The position numbers and the translations under genes are program-made. From NCBI RefSeq assembly GCF_014643455.1, contig NZ_BMJM01000001.1:529247-593246 (forward strand): 64,000 bases of DNA, in the 5' to 3' direction. The notes under the pieces were generated by a model. That model searched no databases and was not told the origin of the DNA. It saw only the letters and a list, made by a program, of their open reading frames with translations. Source of the DNA: Sandarakinorhabdus glacialis. GTDB taxonomy: Bacteria > Pseudomonadota > Alphaproteobacteria > Sphingomonadales > Sphingomonadaceae. Below, piece after piece: positions 58,436 through 64,000 of this stretch; the first letter of the stretch is position 1, and each line of letters opens with the position of its first letter.

Positions 58436-59269
58436 ATGACGGATGTTTTGCGGCCGCGGCGATCGGTGCTTTATTTGCCGGCGAACCGCGAGAGTGCGGT
58501 GGCGAAGGCGCGGACGCTGGCGGTGGATTGCGTGATCCTCGACCTGGAGGATGCGGTGCAGCCGGCCGCCAAGGATGCGGCGCGGGAGGCGGCGGCGGCT
58601 GCCATGCAGGCAGGGGGCTGGGGCGGGCGCGAGATGTTGCTGCGCGCCAATGGGCTGGGGACGGCTTGGGCCGCGGCTGACCTGGCGATGGCGAAGGCGG
58701 CGGGGTTCGGGGCTGTCGTGGTGCCGAAAGTGGATAGTGTCGATGAAGCGGCGCGGGCTGTCGAGATGGCGGGCGGACTGCCGGTCTGGGCGATGATCGA
58801 GACGCCGCGCGGGGTACTCGATGCGCCGGCGATTGCGCGGGTGCCGGGGGTGGTGGCGCTGCTGGCCGGGATGGCGGATTTGGCGAAGGATTTGCGGGCG
58901 CGGCCGGATGGGGCGCGGACGCCGCTATTGTATAGCCTGTCGGCGATTGTCGTCGCGGCGCGGGCGGCGGGGGTGATGTGCTTCGATGGCGTGTTCACGG
59001 ATGTCGGGGACGCGGCGGGTTTCGAGGCGGAGGCGCGGCAGAGCGTCATGCTGGGATTCGATGGGAAGACGTTGATTCATCCTTCGCAGGTGGCGGCCTG
59101 TAATTTGGTGTTTTCGCCGAGTGCGGAAGACGTGGTTGAGGCTGAGGGGTTGATTGCGGCCTATGAGGCCGGGTTGGCGAGTGGGGTGGGGGTTACGACA
59201 TTTCGAGGGAAGATGGTCGAGGTGCTGCATGTTGAGGAGGCGCGGCGGGTTTTGGGGTTGGCGCGGTAG
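58436..59269 (+). CDS. HpcH/HpaI aldolase/citrate lyase family protein (CoA ester lyase)
   Basis: The 277-residue protein starts MTDVLRPRRSVLYLPANRES at ATG 58436. It shows the CitE-like pattern: RSVLYLPANRE, CVILDLEDAVQPAAKDAAR with the metal-binding acid pair, LLRANGLGTAWAAADLAMAK, VVVPKVDSVDEAA, WAMIETPRGVLDAPAIARV, and GFDGKTLIHPSQVAACNLVF near the end. Relatives split malyl- or citramalyl-CoA or similar esters; the substrate here is open. It is plus-strand, after fliA but probably independent. Confidence 0.9.
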   Translation: MTDVLRPRRSVLYLPANRESAVAKARTLAVDCVILDLEDAVQPAAKDAAREAAAAAMQAGGWGGREMLLRANGLGTAWAAADLAMAKAAGFGAVVVPKVDSVDEAARAVEMAGGLPVWAMIETPRGVLDAPAIARVPGVVALLAGMADLAKDLRARPDGARTPLLYSLSAIVVAARAAGVMCFDGVFTDVGDAAGFEAEARQSVMLGFDGKTLIHPSQVAACNLVFSPSAEDVVEAEGLIAAYEAGLASGVGVTTFRGKMVEVLHVEEARRVLGLAR

Positions 59270-59272
59270 AAA

Positions 59273-59328
59273 ACCCCTCTCCCGGCTCGCGAAGGCGCGA
59301 GTCCGACCTCTCCCTCAAGGGGAGAGGT
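59273..59328. repeat. palindromic repeat, family B
   Basis: CCCCTCTCCCGGCTCGCGAAGGCGCGAGTCC with CTCTCCCTCAAGGGGAGAGG. It lies between the CoA lyase gene and the convergent zinc-ribbon gene, one of two tandem copies. Confidence 0.85.
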
Positions 59329-59333
59329 AAGTA

Positions 59334-59391
59334 CACCCTCACCCGGGCCGCAAAGGCGCGTCTCTCGCCTCTCCCGTCGAGGGAGAGGGGG
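59334..59391. repeat. palindromic repeat, family B, forming the 3' end of the zinc-ribbon gene
   Basis: CACCCTCACCCGGGCCGCAAAGGCGCGTCTC with CTCTCCCGTCGAGGGAGAGG. On the minus strand it encodes the last residues and the TGA stop (59341-59339) of the neighbouring gene. Confidence 0.85.
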
Positions 59392-60427
59392 TAGCAGACG
59401 CGGCTGTGCCGCAGGCGTGGCAGAAGGGGGAGAAGGCGTTTTTGCGGGCGGTGCAGGTGTGGCAATGGTCGAAGAGGCCGATGCCGCAGTGGGGGCAGAA
59501 GTCGATTATGGGGTCCTTGAGATTTACCGGGCGTTCGCAGCCGGGGCAGACACCCTTGTCGAGGCGGACGAGGGCGGCGTCGTAGCTGAGGATTTCGCGG
59601 CGGGCTTGCGCGGGCTGGGCCTCGGCGAGTCTCTGGTCGGCGAGGTATTTGTTGAGCGCGAGGATGGCGTAGCGGCCGACGAGGATGGTGACGATGATGC
59701 CGACGGTGAAGCGGACATAGCCGCCGTAGCTGGGCAGGTAGGGCACTAGTTCGACGAAGAAGGCGAACAGCGCGAAGATGATGAAGCCCCAGACGAAGGG
59801 CCAGTATTTCGACTTGCGTTGGCGGGCGAAGAGATAGCCGGCGACGGCGAGCAGCGGCAGGGTCAGCATCAGGCGATAGCCGAAGACGCGGAGTTCCGAA
59901 GCGCGGAGTTCGTCGGCGTAAAGGACGTCGGCGGCCTGTTCGTAGGGGAGGATGGCGGTGTTGGCGCGGTCTTCGGCCTGGCGGGCGTCGAGCATGACCT
60001 GGCGCTCGGCTTCGGCCGCGATGCGCGCCTTGTCCTCGGCGGCCTTGAGCGCGTCGAGCGCGGCGGTGCGGCTGACGAGTTCGGCGTCCTGGCCTGGCAA
60101 TTCGGTGGCGGTGCGGGTGGCGACCCAATTCTGGAAGGTCTCGCGGCCCGAAATATAGGCCTCCGACGCGGCTTGCAGGCGGAGTTCGGCCTGTTCGAGC
60201 GGGGGCCGGGCCTTTTCGGCGCGGGCGACGGCGGCGTCGCGCGCGCGGCGCAGCGGGGCGACGGCCTTTTGGTTGATGAAGAGTTCGCGGCTGGAGCTGG
60301 CCTCGACCTGGGGAAGGTCGCCGACGATGACGTTGCCGAGGCCGATCAGGAAGCCGGCGAAGACGATGGCGATAAGCCACAGCCCGCGGTTGAACCATTT
60401 TTCGGAAAGCCGAAGGGATTTGCTCAT
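59339..60427 (-). CDS. membrane protein with coiled coil and C-terminal zinc ribbon
   Basis: The 362-residue protein starts MSKSLRLSEKWFNRGLWLIA at ATG 60427. A membrane helix (about residues 15-35) is followed by a long Ala/Glu/Arg-rich coiled coil (about 55-175), then two or three more membrane helices (LRVFGYRLMLTLPLLAVAGY, YWPFVWGFIIFALFAFFVEL, YVRFTVGIIVTILVGRYAIL). The tail has a zinc ribbon with three Cys pairs, VCPGCERPVN, FCPHCGIGL and DHCHTCTARK, and a last FCHACG. The final residues (PSPSTGEARDAPLRPG) and the stop come from a family B repeat. The function is unknown. It overlaps the epimerase gene by four bases. Confidence 0.8.
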   Translation of the reverse strand: MSKSLRLSEKWFNRGLWLIAIVFAGFLIGLGNVIVGDLPQVEASSSRELFINQKAVAPLRRARDAAVARAEKARPPLEQAELRLQAASEAYISGRETFQNWVATRTATELPGQDAELVSRTAALDALKAAEDKARIAAEAERQVMLDARQAEDRANTAILPYEQAADVLYADELRASELRVFGYRLMLTLPLLAVAGYLFARQRKSKYWPFVWGFIIFALFAFFVELVPYLPSYGGYVRFTVGIIVTILVGRYAILALNKYLADQRLAEAQPAQARREILSYDAALVRLDKGVCPGCERPVNLKDPIIDFCPHCGIGLFDHCHTCTARKNAFSPFCHACGTAASATPSPSTGEARDAPLRPG

Positions 60428-61443
60428 CCGGGGATTGTTTCGGCCCCCGAAGATTTTGTCCAGTCGCGATACCAGTCGACGAAGGCGGGGATGCCGACGG
60501 CCATCGGCGTGGCGGGGTCGTACCCAAGGTTTCCGCGGGCGGGGGCGATATCGGCCCAGGTCGCGGTGACATCGCCGGGCTGCATCGGCTGCGGGTCGAT
60601 GATCGGGGCAATGCCGCACGCGTTGCCGATCAGCGCGACGAATTCGCCCAGTGGCTGCGGTTGGTCGTTGCCGAGGTTGTAGATGGCGTGCGGACTGTGC
60701 GAGCCGCCGGGCTTCGCGGTGTTGTCGTCGGCGGGCGGGGCGTCGAGTGCGGCGAGGACGCCGGCGACGATGTCGGCGATATAGGTGAAGTCGCGGCTCA
60801 TGGCGCCGCCGTTGTAGAGCGGCAGTGGCGTGCCGGCGAGAATGCGCTCGGTGAAGCGCCAGAGCGCCATGTCGGGGCGGCCCCAGGGGCCATAGACGGT
60901 GAAGAAGCGCAGCCCTGTCACGGGGGTGCGGTAGAGATGGGCGTAGCTTTCGGCCATCAGCTCGTTCGATTTCTTGGTGGCGGCGTAGAAGGAGACCGGC
61001 CGGTCGGCGCGCGCCTCGGCGTCGAGCGGGAGGACGGCGGCGTCGCCATAGACCGACGACGACGAGGCATAGACGAGGTGGCGAACGCCGGCGCGGCGCG
61101 CCAGTTCGAGGATCTCGAGCTGGCCGATGAGGTTGCTATGGGCGTAGGCGCGCGGGTTCTCGATCGAGTAGCGAACGCCGGCCTGGGCGCCGAGATGGAC
61201 GATGCGGTCGAAGCTGGTGTTGCCGATGGCGTTGGCGAGTGCGGCGGTATCGGCGAAGTCGGCGTGGGCGAAGCGGAATTGGGGATGGTCGCCGATCAGC
61301 TGCGCGAGGCGGTCGCGCTTCAGTTGTACGGGATAATAGTCGTTGAGACTGTCGATGCCGAGGACCGAATCGCCGCGGTCGAGCAACGCCCTGACAACAT
61401 GCGCGCCGATGAAGCCCGCGGCGCCGGTAACGATGACGGTCAT
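60424..61443 (-). CDS. NAD-dependent nucleotide-sugar epimerase (UDP-glucuronate 4-epimerase-like)
   Basis: The 339-residue protein starts MTVIVTGAAGFIGAHVVRAL, with the NAD motif TGAAGFIG at residues 6-13. SLNDYYPVQLKRDRL and GVRYSIENPRAYAHSNLIGQ are typical of UDP-glucuronate 4-epimerases. The SASSSVYG-like block is YASSSSVYGD and the catalytic Tyr and Lys are in SFYAATKKSNE. C-terminal ITVYGPWGRPDMAL-like and YNLGNDQPQPLGEFVALIGN blocks follow. It probably makes a sugar nucleotide for surface polysaccharide. The zinc-ribbon gene starts inside its stop codon. Confidence 0.88.
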   Translation of the reverse strand: MTVIVTGAAGFIGAHVVRALLDRGDSVLGIDSLNDYYPVQLKRDRLAQLIGDHPQFRFAHADFADTAALANAIGNTSFDRIVHLGAQAGVRYSIENPRAYAHSNLIGQLEILELARRAGVRHLVYASSSSVYGDAAVLPLDAEARADRPVSFYAATKKSNELMAESYAHLYRTPVTGLRFFTVYGPWGRPDMALWRFTERILAGTPLPLYNGGAMSRDFTYIADIVAGVLAALDAPPADDNTAKPGGSHSPHAIYNLGNDQPQPLGEFVALIGNACGIAPIIDPQPMQPGDVTATWADIAPARGNLGYDPATPMAVGIPAFVDWYRDWTKSSGAETIPG

Positions 61444-61591
61444 GTGCTGGGTTCCGTTGCGTGTCGACAGGAATGATGAGGGAGCGTTGGCACTTAGTCT
61501 TGCTTTGGAAATCGCTTCGCGGCTAGGGGAAAGGGGGAGTAATCAAGAAGCCCCTGGGCGGTTGCACAGGAAATAGGACGGCAGGTTGTCT

Positions 61592-62695
61592 ATGATGACG
61601 CAGGGGGAGGCGGCATCCGCGTTTGGACTGGCGCTTGGCGGGGCAGGCCCCGCCTATGGACCGGCGCTTGTCGCGGCGGCTTTTGCCTATGGCCTGGTGC
61701 TTGCGTTCGTGGTCGGGCGCCATGCGCGGGTGATCGGGACCTGGCTGCAACTGCTCGATTACCCCGATCTCGACGGCGGCCGCAAACAGCATGGCAAGGT
61801 GACGCCGCTGGTCGGCGGGTTGGCGGTGGCCGGCGCCGCGGTGGGCGGCGCCTTGATGGCGGCGCAGTTCGTGCCGGCTGTGTCGCCGGCGCTGCATCTT
61901 TACTGGCTGGCCGGCGTGGTCGGCGCGATGTTCGTCATCGGCGTGGTCGACGACATGTTCCATCTGTCACCGGTGCTGCGGCTGGGCGCGGCGCTGACGG
62001 TGCTGGTGCTGGCGGTCAGCAATGCGCCCGATTTCAGCCTGGCGTTCGTGCGGTTTTCGGGACAGCCGCAACTGTGGCTGCTGGGTATCTGGGGCGATGC
62101 ATTCACGCTGCTGTGCCTGCTCGGGCTGCTCAATGCCGTCAACATGGCCGATGGCAAGAATGGCATCGTCATCGGCATGGGTCTGATCTGGACAATCGTG
62201 CTGATGGTGCATGTGCCGGCGTCGATGCTGCCGGTGCTGGCTTCCGTCGGGGCGGCATTGCTGGTGATGGGGGCGTACAACATGGCCGGCAAGCTGTTCC
62301 TGGGGGATGGCGGCAGCTATGCGATTTCGGCGCTGTTCGGGTTGCTGGCGATCTATGCCCATAATCATGATTTCGAGACGATGCGCGCCGACGACGTGGC
62401 GGTGATGTTCGCGATCCCGGTGTTCGACACGATCCGGTTGATGGCGGTGCGGATCGCGCGCCGGCGATCGCCGTTCGAGGGCGATCGGGACCATTTGCAT
62501 CATCATCTGCATGCGCGGATCGGTTGGCCGACGGGGCTGGGGATCTATATGGCAATGGTCGGCCTGCCCAATTTGGGCGCGCTGGTCTGGCCGGGCAGCG
62601 GGCTGGTGTGGCTGGCGGTGTCGTTTGTTGCCTATGTGGGAGTGCTCAAGGGCACGCGCTTTGCCAGCGAAGTGGCGGGGCGACCGGCCGAATAG
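61592..62695 (+). CDS. MraY/WecA-type undecaprenyl-phosphate sugar-1-phosphate transferase
   Basis: The 367-residue protein starts MMTQGEAASAFGLALGGAGP and has about ten membrane helices. The family motifs are in place: LLDYPDLDGGRKQHGKVTPL, VVDDMFHLSPVLRL with the catalytic Asp pair, NAVNMADGKNG with the Mg-binding Asp, KLFLGDGGSYAISALFG, and the HLHHHLHARIG histidine motif near residue 300. Such enzymes start O-antigen, enterobacterial-antigen or exopolysaccharide repeat units by moving sugar-1-phosphate to undecaprenyl phosphate. It is divergent from the epimerase gene, 148 bp apart. Confidence 0.9.
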   Translation: MMTQGEAASAFGLALGGAGPAYGPALVAAAFAYGLVLAFVVGRHARVIGTWLQLLDYPDLDGGRKQHGKVTPLVGGLAVAGAAVGGALMAAQFVPAVSPALHLYWLAGVVGAMFVIGVVDDMFHLSPVLRLGAALTVLVLAVSNAPDFSLAFVRFSGQPQLWLLGIWGDAFTLLCLLGLLNAVNMADGKNGIVIGMGLIWTIVLMVHVPASMLPVLASVGAALLVMGAYNMAGKLFLGDGGSYAISALFGLLAIYAHNHDFETMRADDVAVMFAIPVFDTIRLMAVRIARRRSPFEGDRDHLHHHLHARIGWPTGLGIYMAMVGLPNLGALVWPGSGLVWLAVSFVAYVGVLKGTRFASEVAGRPAE

Positions 62696-62770
62696 GTGCG
62701 GTCCGACGCAGCAATGCGCTTTTTGTATTGCCGAGCGGGTGCCACCGGCCTAGGTGCGGCGACCTGTCGT

Positions 62771-62845
62771 TGGGGCGTCGCCAAGTGGTAAGGCACCGGC
62801 TTTTGATGCCGGCATTCGCAGGTTCGAATCCTGCCGCCCCAGCCA
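62771..62845 (+). tRNA. tRNA-Gln (anticodon TTG)
   Basis: The 75-base unit folds as a full cloverleaf: acceptor TGGGGCG pairs with CGCCCCA, followed by G and an encoded CCA; the anticodon stem CCGGC/GCCGG encloses TTTTGAT, which gives anticodon TTG (Gln); the T arm is GCAGG-TTCGAAT-CCTGC. It is followed 101 bp later by an integrase gene, which makes its 3' end a likely integration site. Confidence 0.95.
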
Positions 62846-62897
62846 GTTTCAGCTAACCTATTGATTTTGCTGTACTCACCCAGACTGCTGGGGATTG

Positions 62898-62919
62898 TTG
62901 TGCCACTTCATTGTGCCAC
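62898..62919. repeat. 9-bp direct repeat upstream of the integrase
   Basis: TTGTGCCAC occurs twice with a four-base spacer, 28 bp before the integrase start. Close direct repeats near integrase genes can be arm-type binding sites or operators, but two copies alone are weak evidence. Confidence 0.4.
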
Positions 62920-62946
62920 AACTTTCCGGCGGATGCCGAGGCCGCA

Positions 62947-63900
62947 ATGCGTAAATCACTTCAGGTCTATCGTCGCGGCGCCACATACTGGTGGCGGCAA
63001 ATCTTGCCCGTCGAAAAGAAAAAAATCGAGATTCGGTTTTCGTTACAGACACTTGATCATACAACAGCCAAGCGGAGAGCCGCGGCAATGATCACGGCGA
63101 CTGATGCCGTGAAGGATATGATGGAGTTTGTGATGCGCCCCCTCGACGCTCGGCCCACCGAGAAGGAACTCAAGGCCATGGCGAAAGAGGCCTACCAGAT
63201 TCAGCTTGCCCGGACGATGGAACGTCAGCGCGAAAACCCGGAGCAGCGGGACATGCACCGTCGGTTCAACCGTGCCTACGGCGATTTCTATCAGTTCCTT
63301 GAGGACACAGGTGGCAAAAGGCCGATCGCTCGGACCGATATCGATCGATTGGAGGCCGAGGGATGGTCTGTCGAACGGCTGGAGTCTCTCGCGCTGGTAT
63401 CGCACCAGCACTTCTCGGAGCAGAAGTCGATTTCGGTCCGCACGATTGACAGTCTTCTCGAGGAACACGGCTTTCAACCGCAGCCCGGGCTCCGCAGGAT
63501 CGTCGAACGGGCGCTCTATCCCGCCTACAAGAAGGCGTGTGAAGTGGCAGATGCTTACTGGGAGCCACCCGTCATCCCGGTCACCAAGCTTGAAACCGTT
63601 GCCGCCCCGCTGCAGGTAGCGCCTGACGTCCCAGAAAGGTGGCGGGGCAGGAGCGTGCGGGACGCGATGCGCGTCTTTTTCGAAGAGGCAAAGTCTGGAA
63701 AGACTTTTGATGCCAAACGCCGGCACCAGGCGCTCGACTCTGCTTGGCTGCTGGACGAGTGCAGCGGGGGCAAACCGGTATATGAAGTTACCAACGAACA
63801 CCTCAAGGCATTACGTAAGCATCCGGTCAGAACCGCATGGGGCGGCGCCGTTCAGGCTTTTCGGCGGCTCCATCGACGTCCGAGGGCTTCGAGGACTTGA
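62947..63900 (+). pseudogene. tyrosine-recombinase integrase, N-terminal part only (truncated)
   Basis: The 317-codon frame starts MRKSLQVYRRGATYWWRQIL, which is the small N-terminal domain seen in DUF6538-type phage integrases (LYRRG.TYW.R), then a long helical linker and SVRDAMRVFFEEAKSGKTFD, the beginning of a core-binding domain. After KALRKHPVRTAWGGAVQAF the frame runs into unrelated sequence that is antisense to a pRiA4b ORF-3-like gene and stops at 63900. The catalytic domain (R..H.R..Y) is missing. The gene directly follows tRNA-Gln, as integrases of tRNA-targeting elements do. Base composition is lower in G at third positions than in the neighbours. Confidence 0.75.
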
Positions 63901-64000
63901 TCGATAGCGGCGGTATCGATGAGGTTCGGGTCGAACGGCTTTCCGATCCAGCGGTGGACGTCTTCGTGCTGCTCATGGGTTGGGTCGTTGGCGGCTTCGA
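63852..64000 (-). CDS. plasmid pRiA4b ORF-3-like protein (partial, 5' end outside window)
   Basis: The minus strand from the right edge reads EAANDPTHEQHEDVHRWIGK and PFDPNLIDTAAIDQVLEALG, then RRWSRRKA and a stop at 63854-63852. The pattern 'DP.HE.HED...W.G..FDP' is the C-terminal signature of the pRiA4b ORF-3 family, which is frequent on plasmids and mobile elements and whose function is unknown. Its 3' end is convergent with, and overlaps, the broken integrase frame by 49 bp, so an insertion or deletion joined the two. Confidence 0.65.
   Translation of the reverse strand, partial: EAANDPTHEQHEDVHRWIGKPFDPNLIDTAAIDQVLEALGRRWSRRKA

Noticed and set aside
61488..61504. Sigma-54-like sequence TGGCACTTAGTCTTGCT before the MraY/WecA-like gene
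   Set aside because: The GG and GC elements are 11 bases apart instead of the required 10 and the seventh base is wrong, so it is unlikely to work.
62737..62753. Minus-strand sigma-54-like TGGCACCCGCTCGGCAA
   Set aside because: The TTGC part is missing and no minus-strand gene starts downstream.
1..64000. CRISPR array or riboswitch
   Set aside because: No regularly spaced repeats with unique spacers, and no recognisable riboswitch core upstream of the biosynthetic genes; the repeats present are scattered palindromes.

Overview
The window is a piece of a high-GC alphaproteobacterial chromosome, most likely a member of the Sphingomonadales. The evidence is a cytochrome bc1 operon with a separate cytochrome c1, aerobic HemF, a DUF6481-like charged small protein, typical alphaproteobacterial flagellar gene order and sigma-54-type flagellar promoters. 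I cannot name the genus. Third codon positions are G-rich in plus-strand genes and C-rich in minus-strand genes over most of the window, which suggests that the plus strand is the leading strand.

Left part (1-31992): a mostly housekeeping region. It runs hemF and a GNAT gene (minus); petABC with a clear terminator; apt; small hydrolase and hypothetical genes, including a decayed gene at 5526-6110; a Pr6Pr-type membrane protein; an acyl-CoA ligase and a TraB/GumN protein; rplY-pth-ychF; a sorAB-like sulfite dehydrogenase pair; glyQ-glyS; ppdK; a three-gene minus operon of small membrane proteins; an MFS exporter, a hydrolase and an FAD oxidoreductase; tgt plus a GNAT; tlyA, tspO, ubiK, ybjN-like and proC. 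At 32052-32862 there is a clearly lower-GC two-gene insert of unknown function, followed by a MarR regulator, a branched-chain aminotransferase and a 967-residue multi-SLBB polysaccharide export protein.

Flagellar part (37957-58379): motA-motB; then flgB-C-D-E-F-G-H-I-J-K-L on the minus strand; flgA, flgM and a flgN-like gene divergently; and further right a lytic transglycosylase, flhA and fliA (sigma-28) on the plus strand. Three good sigma-54 promoter matches lie at the flgB, flgA and transglycosylase/flhA/fliA transcription units. Between the two flagellar blocks sits a three-gene TolC-HlyD-ABC set whose ABC protein has lost every recognisable ATPase motif. FliC, FliF-FliR and the sigma-54 activator are not in the window.

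Right end (58436-64000): a citrate-lyase-like CoA lyase, a zinc-ribbon membrane protein coupled to a nucleotide-sugar epimerase, a MraY/WecA-type glycosyltransferase, then tRNA-Gln(TTG) followed by a truncated tyrosine integrase and the tail of a pRiA4b ORF-3-like gene, which are remains of an integrated element.

Across the whole window three families of short palindromic repeats occur between genes. One family (about 55 bp, two nested hairpins) has also entered coding sequences in frame: glyQ, glyS, the flagellar transglycosylase, flhA and the zinc-ribbon gene all carry repeat-derived residues.
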